A stretch of DNA of 64,000 bases, taken from the NCBI GenBank assembly GCA_035527975.1, contig DATKZM010000042.1:41295-105294 (forward strand), in the 5' to 3' direction. The stretch comes from DATKZM01 sp035527975 (GTDB lineage Bacteria > Pseudomonadota > Alphaproteobacteria > JAPULJ01). How positions within the stretch are numbered: position 1 is the first letter of the stretch; each line of letters starts with the position of its first letter. Made by a program: the position numbers and the translations under genes. The notes below the pieces were generated by a model. The model made no database searches, was not told where the DNA came from, and saw only the letters and a list, made by a program, of their open reading frames with translations. Positions 8,260-17,548 of the stretch are shown here, piece after piece.

Positions 8260-9498
8260 TTAACGCTTGTCCCAGCCAGGCATCGGGTGACGGATCTTTG
8301 AGGACGCCCATTTCGTGGGCGCCACGACTTTGTACTGCCCGTCCTGGATTTGAAAGAGCACCATCGGCTTGACAATGTTCTTGCCGCTCGGATCGAACTT
8401 GACGTTGCCATAGAAGGTCTGCATTTGCGTTGCCGCCAAAGCCGCGCGGACCTTACCGGTGTCGAACGCGTTGGCCCGCTGGAAGGCGTCGGCATAAACG
8501 AGCACCGCCGCGGCCGATTCGGCAGCCTGGTATGGCGGCGCATAGCCGTATTTGTCTTCGAAGGTCTTGGCGAAGTCAGCCGCACTGCCGAACACCTTGT
8601 CCTTGTATGACAGCGTCGGCGCCCATTGCGAGGCGCACAGCGTGTATTCAGCCTTCTTGCCGTACTTTTTGATGATCTGGGCTGAATCGCAGTGGGTCAT
8701 CGCGAGCATCGGCACATTGACCCTAAGCGCAGCGATCTGCCGGATAGCGAGCGCGGCACCCTTGGAATGCCCTGAGACCACTAGAATATCGGGCTTCACC
8801 AACTTCACTTTCTGGAGGATGCCCTTCATATCGGAAAGATCGCGCGGTAGGCGACCGTCCACCACAATCTTCATCCCGTAGCGCTTAGCGTCATCAATGA
8901 CGCCGGCTCGCACGTCCTGCGAGAACGGATCGTTCTCGAAGGCGAGCGCAACACGGAGCGAGCTTGGCTTGCGGCCCTGCTCCTTGGCTTTCTCTGCTGC
9001 CAGAGCGATCGCGCTGGCGAGATACTGCTCCGAGGTCGACAACACCGCGAAGAGATACTTGTAGCCTTTGGTGAAGAGCGACCGCGAGGCGCCGTTCGCC
9101 TCGACCATCGGGATCTTGTACTTCTCGGTGACGGGCACGATGGCCTTGGTGAGACCGGAACTGTATGGCCCGAGCATATATTTGACCTTGTCCTGATTGA
9201 TCAGGCGCTCGGCCAATTGCGCGCCGCGTGCGCCGCGCGACTCGTCATCGTAGTAGATGATCTTCAGCTTGTACTTCTTGCCGCCGACGCTGACCCCGCC
9301 CATCGCGTTCAGGCGCTCGACGGCAAGATTGTAGCCATTGATCGTGTGCTTGCCGTTGGTCGAGTACTTGCCCGACTTGGATACGGCCGCGCCCAGCACA
9401 ATTGTGTCGCCTTCGACCTTGGCGCCTGCCGGCGTGGCAATCACCCCGATCAAACCGACCGATGCCAGCGCCGCGGCAGTCATCCTCAGTATCGCCAT
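8260..9498 (-). CDS. livK: Periplasmic binding protein of the Liv-type ABC transporter, LivK-like
   Basis: This 412-residue protein has a signal peptide (MAILRMTAAALASVGLIGVIATPAGA, given here in full only to show cleavage after AGA) and a Peripla_BP_6 type fold. Landmarks are IVLGAAVSKSGKYSTNG near the mature N-terminus, YMLGPYSSGLT and the hinge region around FENDPFSQDV. The ATG at 9498 follows GGGAGAAAGCGTG with good spacing; an overlapping GTG at 9501 is possible. As first gene of a five-gene operon it delivers substrate to LivHM. The ligand cannot be named from sequence. Confidence 0.93.
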   Translation of the reverse strand: MAILRMTAAALASVGLIGVIATPAGAKVEGDTIVLGAAVSKSGKYSTNGKHTINGYNLAVERLNAMGGVSVGGKKYKLKIIYYDDESRGARGAQLAERLINQDKVKYMLGPYSSGLTKAIVPVTEKYKIPMVEANGASRSLFTKGYKYLFAVLSTSEQYLASAIALAAEKAKEQGRKPSSLRVALAFENDPFSQDVRAGVIDDAKRYGMKIVVDGRLPRDLSDMKGILQKVKLVKPDILVVSGHSKGAALAIRQIAALRVNVPMLAMTHCDSAQIIKKYGKKAEYTLCASQWAPTLSYKDKVFGSAADFAKTFEDKYGYAPPYQAAESAAAVLVYADAFQRANAFDTGKVRAALAATQMQTFYGNVKFDPSGKNIVKPMVLFQIQDGQYKVVAPTKWASSKIRHPMPGWDKR

Positions 9499-9745
9499 CA
9501 CGCTTTCTCCCTGTTTCCGGTCATATCACCGTCGTTTGTTACTGAATCTCCGCCGCTTGTGATCGGTGATTTGCTCGATAACGGTGTTCATGGCCAACAA
9601 TACCCTGACCTTTGGGTTTCGCAAGATCGAAGGCCGATTTGGCCTTGGAACCCATATCAACGCTCGCGCCGGCTTGCTTGCCGCTACAGAGGGCAACAGA
9701 TAGATTGGCGCATCCTATTTTCGAGATCTTCGTGGAGTTCAAATC

Positions 9746-10219
9746 ATGGAAATGACCGGAGAATACCGGATCCCGGCGCCGCGCGAGGAAGTGTGGCGCG
9801 CGCTCAACGATCCGGACGTGCTCAAGGAATGCATTCCCGGTTGCGAGGAATTGGAGAAGATCTCCGATACCGAATTCACCGCCAAGGTGAAGTTGAAAGT
9901 CGGCCCGGTCAGCGCGCGGTTCACCGGTGCGGTAACGCTGGAAGACCTCAAACCACCTGAAAGCTACTCGATCGTCGGCGAGGGCAAGGGTGGTGCCGCC
10001 GGCTTCGCCAAAGGCGGCGCGAAGGTCATGCTGGAAGACGATGCGGGCGTAACCGTGCTGCGCTACGAGGCCGAGGCCAAGGTCGGCGGCAAGCTCGCGC
10101 AGATCGGCTCGCGGCTGATCGCGGGCACGGCGCGCAAATTGGCCGACAAGTTCTTCAGCGCCTTCGCCGAGACCGTGGCGCCCGGGAGCACCGCGGAAGC
10201 CGATGCCGCCGATGCCTGA
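9746..10219 (+). CDS. coxG: CoxG-like SRPBCC protein (carbon monoxide dehydrogenase subunit G family)
   Basis: The 157-residue protein starts MTGEYRIPAPREEVWRAL after two residues and contains LKECIPGCEEL and FTGAVTLEDL, the hallmarks of the CoxG/START-like family. CoxG proteins are associated with membrane anchoring or maturation of molybdenum hydroxylases. The C-terminal tail after about residue 145 is Ala-rich and low in complexity. It opens the cox-type cluster, is divergent from livK, and overlaps the next small gene by a few bases. Confidence 0.93.
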   Translation: MEMTGEYRIPAPREEVWRALNDPDVLKECIPGCEELEKISDTEFTAKVKLKVGPVSARFTGAVTLEDLKPPESYSIVGEGKGGAAGFAKGGAKVMLEDDAGVTVLRYEAEAKVGGKLAQIGSRLIAGTARKLADKFFSAFAETVAPGSTAEADAADA

Positions 10220-10343
10220 CGCCCGGTCGGAGCGACAGAGCGAAGCCGTGGTGCGCCGCGGCCTGCCCTGGCCGGCATGGGCACTCGCCCTGATCGTCGC
10301 GCTCGCCAGTATCCTCTATCTGTTCGTGATCTACCTGCGCTAG
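10212..10343 (+). CDS. Small single-helix membrane protein after coxG
   Basis: This 43-residue reading frame begins at the ATG at 10212, with an in-frame ATG at 10203 as alternative, and overlaps the coxG stop in another frame. It has a charged N-terminal half (PDARSERQSEAVVRR) and one clear transmembrane helix from about residue 19 to 41, WPAWALALIVALASILYLFV, ending YLR. The topology suggests a short cytoplasmic N-terminus anchored in the membrane. The overlap with coxG suggests it is co-translated. I do not recognise a family. Confidence rests on the overlap and the helix only. Confidence 0.6.
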   Translation: MPDARSERQSEAVVRRGLPWPAWALALIVALASILYLFVIYLR

Positions 10344-10520
10344 CGCCGACCGGCGTGCTGTGTATTTACTATTCCAAACTTGACGCGTGGCGGCGCGGCA
10401 AAGACACTAGCCCAATACGGGTTCGAAGCGCTTCGGCTCGCGGACCAGGCCGCGCCAGCGCAACCAAACGAACGAATGATAACGCGGCGGAACACGCCAA
10501 GTCTCTGGGAGGGAGGACGG

Positions 10521-10991
<471 letters not shown>

Positions 10992-10995
10992 AGCG

Positions 10996-13365
10996 ATGAC
11001 CGAGACAGGAATCGGCGCCAGCGTTCGCCGTAAGGAAGATTATCGCTTTATCACCGGCGCAGGCCGGTATGTGGACGATATCCAATTGCGCGGGCAGGCC
11101 TATGCCACGTTCGTGCGTTCGCCCCATGCGCACGCCGAAATCACCTCCATCAATACCGACACGGCCAAGGCCGCCGATGGAGTGGTGGCGGTGTTCACCC
11201 AGACCGATCTGACGGCTGGCGGGCTCGGCCCGCAACCTTGTGGCTGGGCGGTCAGCAGCAAGAATGGCGATCCGCACAAGGCGCCGAACTTCCCGCTGAT
11301 GGCGGAGGGCCGCGTGCGTTATGTCGGCGAAAATGTGGCGCTAGTCATCGCCGATACGCAAGCCCAGGCCAAGAGTGCGGCGGAAGCGGTCGAGGTGGGC
11401 TACAAGTCCTTGCCGGCCGTGACCTCGGCAACAGCGGCACTCAGTTCCGACGTTTTGTTGCACGACGACGCACCCGGCAATCTCAGCTTCGACTGGGAGC
11501 TCGGCGATAAGGCCGCCACCGATGACGCCTTCACCAAGGCCAGTAGCGTCGCCAGGATCGAGGTCGTCAACAACCGCGTGATCCCGAACGCCATGGAGCC
11601 GCGCGCGGCGGTTGCCGACTACAATCCCGGAACCCAGGAACTCACGCTCTACACGACCAGCCAGAACCCGCACCTTGCGCGGCTGTTGCTGACCGCGTTC
11701 TTCCAACTCGCTCCCGAGCACAAGCTGCGGGTTGTCGCGCCGGACGTGGGCGGCGGCTTTGGCTCGAAGGTCTTTGTCTATGCCGACGAAGTGGCCGTCG
11801 CTTGGGCTGCGCGCGCAACCGGCCGTCCGGTCAAGTGGACCGCCGAACGCTCCGAATCGTTCATCACCGACCGGCACGGGCGCGACCACGTCAGTACGGC
11901 GGAGCTGGCGCTTGATGACAATGGCAAGTTTCTTGCCTTGCGGGTGGAAACCGTTGCCGATCTGGGCGCTTATCTGTCTCTGCTCGGCACCGCGATTCCG
12001 ACCTGGCTCTATGCGCCGCTCTTGGCCGGGCCCTACATCACCCCGGCGGTCTATTGCAACGTCAAGGGCGTCTTTACCAACACCGCGCCGACCGATGCGG
12101 TGCGCGGGGCGGGGCGGCCGGAGGCGACCTATCTGCTCGAACGCCTCGTCGACAAGGCGGCGCGCGAGTTGGGCGTCGACCAGGCCGAGCTTCGCAAACG
12201 CAATATGATCGCCAATGACGCCTATCCTTATCAGACGCCGGTGGTTCATCAGTATGATTCTGGCGACTACGGTGCATCACTGGACAAGGCGGTGGGGATT
12301 GCAGATCTCGGCGGCCTCGCAGCCCGCCGGGACGCGTCGGAGAAGGCCGGCAAACTGAGGGGCATCGGGTTCTCATCCTACATCGAGGCCTGCGGGATTG
12401 CCCCTTCGGCGGCGGCAGGCGCGATCGGCGGCGGCGTCGGCGGCTGGGAATCAGCGCAAGTCCGCTTCAATCCCACTGGCAGCGTCGAGGTTTTCACCGG
12501 ATCTCACTCCCACGGCCAGGGACATGATACGACCTTCGCCCAAATCGCCTCGGACAAATTGGGCGTGCCGATCGAGAACGTGGAGGTCATCCACGGCGAC
12601 ACCCAGCGCCACCAGTTCGGCATGGGCACATACGGTTCGCGCTCGCTGGCCGTCGGCGGCTCGGCGATCGTCAAGGCCACGGAGAAAATCATCGCGAAGG
12701 GCAAGAAGATTGCGGCCCACCTGATGGAGGCCTCGGAAGCCGACATCGAGTTCGATGGCGGCAACTACACGGTCGCCGGCACTGACAGGTCGGTCAACAT
12801 TGCCGAGGTTGCCTTCACCGCCTATGTGCCGTTCAACTATCCCGAAGGCGTGGAGCCGGGGCTCGATGAGAATGCATTCTACGATCCCCTCAACTTCTCG
12901 TTCCCGGCGGGCACGCATATCTGTGAAGTCGAGGTCGATCCCGAGACCGGAGTGGTCGATATCGCCAACTACGTGGCGGTAGACGATTTCGGCACGCTGA
13001 TCAACCCGATGATTGTCGAGGGCCAGGTGCATGGCGGCATCGTCCACGGCGTCGGCCAGGCGTTGCTCGAAAACACGGTCTATGACGACGAAGGCCAGCT
13101 CGCCTCGGGCTCGTACATGGACTACACCATGCCGCGCGCCGACAACGTGCCGAACTTCAACGTCGACTACACCAAGACCGAGTCGCCATTGAACCCGCTC
13201 GGCGTGAAGGGATGTGGCGAAGCAGGGGCAATCGCGTCGCCGCCGGCGCTGATCAACGCCATCGTCGACGCGCTGTCGCCGCTTGGCGTCACCAATGTCG
13301 ACATGCCCGCCACGTCCGCGAGGGTCTGGCGGGCCATTCAGTCCGCAAAAGCGGCAGCCGAGTAA
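10996..13365 (+). CDS. coxL: Molybdopterin-binding large subunit, CoxL form II-like
   Basis: This 789-residue protein is a xanthine dehydrogenase/CO dehydrogenase family catalytic subunit. Molybdopterin-contact motifs include GGGFGSK and GQGHDT, and the catalytic Glu is in KGCGEAG (about residue 741). The active-site loop near residue 370 reads AVRGAGR, the form II (AYRGAGR-like) type, not the AYXCSFR loop of bona fide CO dehydrogenases. It is therefore probably an aerobic molybdenum hydroxylase acting on an organic substrate, and CO oxidation is doubtful. It is encoded between coxS and coxM, as expected for the heterotrimer. Confidence 0.94.
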   Translation: MTETGIGASVRRKEDYRFITGAGRYVDDIQLRGQAYATFVRSPHAHAEITSINTDTAKAADGVVAVFTQTDLTAGGLGPQPCGWAVSSKNGDPHKAPNFPLMAEGRVRYVGENVALVIADTQAQAKSAAEAVEVGYKSLPAVTSATAALSSDVLLHDDAPGNLSFDWELGDKAATDDAFTKASSVARIEVVNNRVIPNAMEPRAAVADYNPGTQELTLYTTSQNPHLARLLLTAFFQLAPEHKLRVVAPDVGGGFGSKVFVYADEVAVAWAARATGRPVKWTAERSESFITDRHGRDHVSTAELALDDNGKFLALRVETVADLGAYLSLLGTAIPTWLYAPLLAGPYITPAVYCNVKGVFTNTAPTDAVRGAGRPEATYLLERLVDKAARELGVDQAELRKRNMIANDAYPYQTPVVHQYDSGDYGASLDKAVGIADLGGLAARRDASEKAGKLRGIGFSSYIEACGIAPSAAAGAIGGGVGGWESAQVRFNPTGSVEVFTGSHSHGQGHDTTFAQIASDKLGVPIENVEVIHGDTQRHQFGMGTYGSRSLAVGGSAIVKATEKIIAKGKKIAAHLMEASEADIEFDGGNYTVAGTDRSVNIAEVAFTAYVPFNYPEGVEPGLDENAFYDPLNFSFPAGTHICEVEVDPETGVVDIANYVAVDDFGTLINPMIVEGQVHGGIVHGVGQALLENTVYDDEGQLASGSYMDYTMPRADNVPNFNVDYTKTESPLNPLGVKGCGEAGAIASPPALINAIVDALSPLGVTNVDMPATSARVWRAIQSAKAAAE

Positions 13366-13380
13366 GGGAGGCAACGACCC

Positions 13381-14166
13381 ATGTACAGCTTCGAATATTC
13401 CAAACCCGCCTCCCTTGGGGAGGTCGAGAGCGCAGTCGGCGAGGAAGCGGTTCTGCTCGCCGGTGGCATGACACTCATCCCGACGCTGAAACAGCGCCTG
13501 GCGAGCCCGGATCAACTCATCGATCTGGGCGCGATTGCCGAGCTATCAGGGATCAGTGTCTCCGGCGACACCGTGACCATCGGCGCCATGACGACCCACG
13601 CCGAAGTCGCGTCCAGCAAAGAGGTGGCGAACGCCATCCCGGCGCTGGCCGCACTTGCCGAGATGATCGGCGATCCGGCCGTGCGCAATCGCGGCACGAT
13701 CGGCGGCTCGATCGCCAATAACGATCCGGCGGCCGACTATCCCGCCGCCGTGGTCGGGCTTGGCGCCACCGTCAAGACCAACAAACGCGAGATTGCCGGC
13801 GATGATTTCTTCACCGGCCTGTTTGAGACGGCGCTCGACGAGGGCGAAATCGTGACTTCGGTCTCATTCCCGGTGCCGGAGAAGGCTGGGTATTCCAAAT
13901 TCCCCAACCCGGCTTCGCGCTACGCGATCGTCGGCGTCTTCACAGCCAAGACCGGCAACGGCACGCGGGTCGCAGTGACCGGCGCGGGACCTTGCGTCTA
14001 CCGGGTCGGCGAGATGGAAAGCGCGCTCGACGACAACTGGTCGGCCGATGCCGTGGCCGGCATTTCGGTCTCAGCCGATGGCCTCAACGAGGACATCCAT
14101 GCCAGCGCCGAATATCGGGCGCATCTGGTAACCGTGATGGCCAAGCGGGCCGTGGCAGCCTCGTAA
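13381..14166 (+). CDS. coxM: FAD-binding medium subunit, CoxM-like
   Basis: The 261-residue flavoprotein has the FAD motifs AGGMTLIPTLKQRL (residues about 28-40) and TIGGSIANNDPAADYP (around 109-124). It accepts electrons from the CoxS iron-sulfur clusters and passes them to the respiratory chain or another acceptor. GGGAGG precedes the ATG with proper spacing. The end of the gene is followed within 40 bases by a strong terminator-like hairpin, separating the structural genes from the maturation genes coxDE. Confidence 0.95.
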   Translation: MYSFEYSKPASLGEVESAVGEEAVLLAGGMTLIPTLKQRLASPDQLIDLGAIAELSGISVSGDTVTIGAMTTHAEVASSKEVANAIPALAALAEMIGDPAVRNRGTIGGSIANNDPAADYPAAVVGLGATVKTNKREIAGDDFFTGLFETALDEGEIVTSVSFPVPEKAGYSKFPNPASRYAIVGVFTAKTGNGTRVAVTGAGPCVYRVGEMESALDDNWSADAVAGISVSADGLNEDIHASAEYRAHLVTVMAKRAVAAS

Positions 14167-14200
14167 GGAATCCTGCCCCTCACCGGGGCCACTGAATTCG

Positions 14201-14237
14201 GGGCAGGGGCGGATTTTGGTCCGCCCCTGCCCTTTTT
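14201..14237 (+). terminator. Rho-independent terminator-like hairpin inside the cox cluster
   Basis: A perfect 13-bp stem (14201-14213 with 14220-14232, loop of six) is followed by five Ts. The upstream segment 14172-14179 (CCTGCCCC) can pair with 14200-14207 (GGGGCAGG), the left half of the terminator stem, so two mutually exclusive structures exist. This is the layout of an attenuator between coxM and coxD. Confidence 0.75.
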
Positions 14238-14332
14238 CGGCCCGCCCGTGACAGCCAAGCCGCGAGGCACTAGATATTGAGGGTAGGCTTAGAAAAGCGG
14301 CCGCGTCCGAACCCAAGCAGAAAGAGACCGGA

Positions 14333-15253
14333 TTGAGCGAAATCCCAACAACCGTCGAGGACACGCTCGACCTGCTGGCTAAAGGCCACTACGTGGCGGA
14401 TAAGAGCCTCGCAACCGCCATCTTCCTTGGCCTGAAGCTCAATCGACCGCTCTTCCTGGAGGGCGAGGCGGGCGTCGGCAAGACCGAGATCGCCAAGGTG
14501 CTGGCTGAGACGCTGGGGCGCGATCTGATCCGCCTTCAGTGTTACGAGGGCCTTGACGTGTCGAGCGCGGTCTACGAATGGAACTACTCGGGCCAGATGA
14601 TCGAGATCCGCCTGGCCGAGGCCGAAGGGGTCAGCGACCGCGACCGCCTACGCGACGACATATTCTCCGAGCGCTTCCTGGTGAAACGTCCCCTGCTCCA
14701 AGCGCTCGAGCCGCATTCCGGCGGCCCCCCGGTACTGCTGATCGACGAGCTTGACCGCACCGACGAGCCCTTCGAGGCCTATCTGCTGGAGGTGCTCTCC
14801 GACTTCCAGATTACGATCCCGGAGATCGGCGCGATGAAGGCAAAGGAGCCGCCGATCGTGGTGGTGACCTCGAATCGCACGCGCGAGATCCATGACGCGC
14901 TGAAGCGCCGATGTTTTTACTACTGGGTCGATTATCCCGATGCAAAACGGGAACTTGAGATCCTGACGATCAAAGCGCCAGGTGCCGGCGAGGCGCTCGC
15001 GCGCGAGGTGGTGGCCTTCGTCCAAAAGCTGCGCAAGATGGATCTCTTCAAACTGCCCGGGGTGTCGGAGACGATCGACTGGACCGCCGCCCTCACCCAG
15101 CTCAACGTTATCTCGCTGGATCCCCAGAGCATCGATTCGACGCTTGGCGCACTCCTGAAATACCAGGACGACATCTCGCGTATTCAGGGCAGCGAGGCGG
15201 CCGGCATCCTCGACCAGATCCGCAACGAGCTCGCGGCAGCCGGTGCGTCCTGA
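14333..15253 (+). CDS. coxD: CoxD-like MoxR-family AAA+ ATPase
   Basis: The product has about 306 residues. Walker A is GEAGVGKTE and Walker B LLIDELDRTDE; VTSNRTREIHDALKRR contains the sensor and arginine-finger region. In Oligotropha, CoxD helps assemble the Mo-S-Cu active site of CO dehydrogenase, and MoxR/VWA pairs act as maturation chaperones more widely. The start is a TTG at 14333 preceded by AAAGAGA; no ATG lies near, so the start is uncertain. coxE follows after 11 bases. Confidence 0.9.
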   Translation: MSEIPTTVEDTLDLLAKGHYVADKSLATAIFLGLKLNRPLFLEGEAGVGKTEIAKVLAETLGRDLIRLQCYEGLDVSSAVYEWNYSGQMIEIRLAEAEGVSDRDRLRDDIFSERFLVKRPLLQALEPHSGGPPVLLIDELDRTDEPFEAYLLEVLSDFQITIPEIGAMKAKEPPIVVVTSNRTREIHDALKRRCFYYWVDYPDAKRELEILTIKAPGAGEALAREVVAFVQKLRKMDLFKLPGVSETIDWTAALTQLNVISLDPQSIDSTLGALLKYQDDISRIQGSEAAGILDQIRNELAAAGAS

Positions 15254-15264
15254 GGCCGGCTGCG

Positions 15265-16512
15265 ATGACCGAGCAACCGCCCGTCCCGAACGTCCCCGAC
15301 GAGAGCGGTGGGCGGCTTGCCGAAAACATCATGCATTTTGCCCGGGTCCTGCGCGCGGCGGGACTGCCGATTGGGCCTGGGCGCGTCTTGGATGCGATCG
15401 AAGCGGTCCGGGCGGTTGGTATTGGCGACCGCGCGGATTTCTATTGGACACTCCACGCGGTATTCGTGAACCGGCGCGATCAACGCGATCTCTTCGATCA
15501 AGCCTTCCACGTCTTCTGGCGTAATCCCAAGCTGCTGGAACGCATGCTGGCGACCGTGCTGCCCTCGATCGACGTCCCCATGGAGGAAGACAAGGAGCTG
15601 TCCCGGCGCATCGCCGACGCCATGAACATGGGCAACGATCCGGCTCAAGGCCGAGGTGAAGAGGACGAGCCCGAGGAGATCGTCTTCGATGCGGCGATGA
15701 CCTTTTCGGACCGCGAACTCCTGCAGAAGCAGGACTTCGAGGCGATGAGCGCCGAAGAAATTCGCAAAGCGCGCGCCATCATTTCTCGAATGCGCCTGCC
15801 GATCATGGATGTGCCAACCAGGCGTCATCGGCCCAATCCGCGCGGCGCCCGTATCGACATGCGCGCGACCTTGCGCAAGGCGCTGCGCTCCGGTGGCCGC
15901 GACATTCCGCTGGCCCGGCGCAGCCGTCGGCGGCGACATCCGCCGCTGGTGATCCTCTGCGATATTTCCGGTTCGATGAGCCGCTATTCGCGCATGCTGT
16001 TGCACTTCATGCACGCGCTGACGAACGACCGCGACCGGGTGCATACGTTCCTCTTCGGCACGCGGCTCTCGAACATCACGCGGTACCTGCGCTACCGCGA
16101 CGTCGACGTCGCGCTCGATAAGATCGGCGGGACCGTCGATGATTGGTCGGGCGGCACGCGTATCGGCTCGTGCCTGGCCGAATTCAACCGCATCTGGTCG
16201 CGGCGCGTGCTGGCGCAGGGCGCGGTGGTCCTGTTGATCACCGATGGCCTCGACCGCGAGGGCGGCGAGCTGCTTGCGAACGCCATGGAACGACTGCACA
16301 AGTCATGCCGACGGCTGATTTGGCTAAACCCGCTGTTGCGTTATGCGGGGTTCGAACCAAAATCACAGGGCATCAAGGCTATCCTTCCGCATGTGGACGA
16401 GTTCCGGACGATCCACAATCTGGAGAGCCTGAGCGATCTCGCCGAGGCGCTCGGGCGTCCGGGGACACGGCGGGAGGAAGGCGTGAGCAGTTGGCTGGAG
16501 AAAATGCAATGA
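15265..16512 (+). CDS. coxE: CoxE-like VWA-domain protein
   Basis: This 415-residue protein has a C-terminal von Willebrand factor A domain with the MIDAS motif DISGSMS (about residue 232), the later Thr in GGTRIG and the Asp in LITDGLDRE. An Arg-rich patch (ARRSRRRRH) precedes the domain. It is the usual partner of the MoxR ATPase CoxD, together maturing the molybdenum hydroxylase. Its stop overlaps the start of the next gene by ATGA. Confidence 0.93.
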   Translation: MTEQPPVPNVPDESGGRLAENIMHFARVLRAAGLPIGPGRVLDAIEAVRAVGIGDRADFYWTLHAVFVNRRDQRDLFDQAFHVFWRNPKLLERMLATVLPSIDVPMEEDKELSRRIADAMNMGNDPAQGRGEEDEPEEIVFDAAMTFSDRELLQKQDFEAMSAEEIRKARAIISRMRLPIMDVPTRRHRPNPRGARIDMRATLRKALRSGGRDIPLARRSRRRRHPPLVILCDISGSMSRYSRMLLHFMHALTNDRDRVHTFLFGTRLSNITRYLRYRDVDVALDKIGGTVDDWSGGTRIGSCLAEFNRIWSRRVLAQGAVVLLITDGLDREGGELLANAMERLHKSCRRLIWLNPLLRYAGFEPKSQGIKAILPHVDEFRTIHNLESLSDLAEALGRPGTRREEGVSSWLEKMQ

Positions 16513-16832
16513 GTGGCGCGCATGACGACGTGTTGGAAACCGCAGCGGCCTGGCTGGCCGACGGCAAGGGCGTGGCGCTGGCCACGGTCGTGACGACATG
16601 GGGATCCTCGCCGCGTCCGGCCGGCAGTCAGCTTGCCGTCGACGAGGCGGGTGCGATGGTGGGATCGGTCTCGGGGGGATGTATCGAGGGCGCCGTGGTG
16701 ACCGAGGCCATCAGCGCAATCAAGGACGGCGAGCCGCGCTTGCTCGACTTCGGCGTCAGCGACGAGCAGGCCTGGGAGGTGGGGCTTGCTTGCGGCGGCA
16801 AAGTACAGGTCTATGTCGAGAAGATGGAATGA
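16509..16832 (+). CDS. XdhC/CoxI family protein, N-terminal domain only
   Basis: The 107-residue protein corresponds to the XdhC/CoxI N-terminal domain: ALATVVTTWGSSPRPAGSQL and GSVSGGCIEGAVV are its hallmarks, with the conserved Cys. XdhC proteins bind and protect the sulfurated cofactor before insertion into the hydroxylase. In many bacteria this domain is fused to the Rossmann part; here the two are separate genes overlapping by ATGA at 16829. The ATG at 16509 overlaps the coxE stop. Confidence 0.92.
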   Translation: MSGAHDDVLETAAAWLADGKGVALATVVTTWGSSPRPAGSQLAVDEAGAMVGSVSGGCIEGAVVTEAISAIKDGEPRLLDFGVSDEQAWEVGLACGGKVQVYVEKME

Positions 16833-17548
16833 AACGGGCGGTTCTTGACAAGGTTCTGAAGGCGCGTGCGGACGCATTCCCGCTTGCCCTTGCCACTGAA
16901 CTAAAGACCGGGCTACAGCACGCGCTGAGCCCAGACGGCACAAGCGCCGGCGATCTTGCAGTGTCAGACTTGATCGAGAGCGCCGCGGCAGACGCGCTGC
17001 GTGATAACCGGCCCATGACCGTCGACGGGCCGAACGGACCGATCTTTGTGCAGCCGTTCAATCCGGCCTTGCGAATGTATATCGTCGGCGCGGTTCATAT
17101 CGCCCAGGCGTTGGCTCCGATGGCCGCGCTCGCGGGCTACGTGGTCACGGTAATCGATCCGCGCGGCTCCTTCGCCACACCGGAACGTTTTCCTGGTATC
17201 GCACTTTCGACCGACTGGCCGGACGAGGCAATCGGCCGAGCGCCGCCCGACAGCCGCACGGCGGTCATTACCCTGACCCACGACCCCAAGCTCGACGACC
17301 CCGCCCTCATTGCCGCGTTGCGCTCACAGGCGTTCTATATCGGCGCGCTGGGCAGCCGGAAAACGCATGCCTTGCGCGAGGACCGGTTGCGGGCCGAAGG
17401 CTTCGACGAGGGAGCGCTCGCGCGCATCCATGGGCCCATCGGCCTGGCACTGGGCGGCCGCTCGCCGGCCGAGATCGCCATCGCCACACTCGCTCAGGCG
17501 ACGCAGGTTCTCCACCAATCCGATCCACGTGCGAGGTCGGCGACGTGA
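16829..17548 (+). CDS. XdhC family protein, C-terminal Rossmann domain
   Basis: This 239-residue protein has an XdhC C-terminal Rossmann domain: MYIVGAVHIAQALAPMA (nucleotide-binding loop), VTVIDPRGSFATPERFP, FYIGALGSRKTHALRE and the end motif IGLALGGRSPAEIAIATLAQ. Together with the preceding small protein it rebuilds a complete XdhC, which delivers sulfurated molybdenum cofactor. The start overlaps the previous stop (ATGA) and the next gene begins at an overlapping GTGA (17545). Confidence 0.92.
   Translation: MKRAVLDKVLKARADAFPLALATELKTGLQHALSPDGTSAGDLAVSDLIESAAADALRDNRPMTVDGPNGPIFVQPFNPALRMYIVGAVHIAQALAPMAALAGYVVTVIDPRGSFATPERFPGIALSTDWPDEAIGRAPPDSRTAVITLTHDPKLDDPALIAALRSQAFYIGALGSRKTHALREDRLRAEGFDEGALARIHGPIGLALGGRSPAEIAIATLAQATQVLHQSDPRARSAT

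Noticed and set aside
9539..9742. A 67-codon minus-strand frame between livK and coxG
   Set aside because: It has no homology I recognise and no clear ribosome-binding site, and lies in a divergent promoter region.
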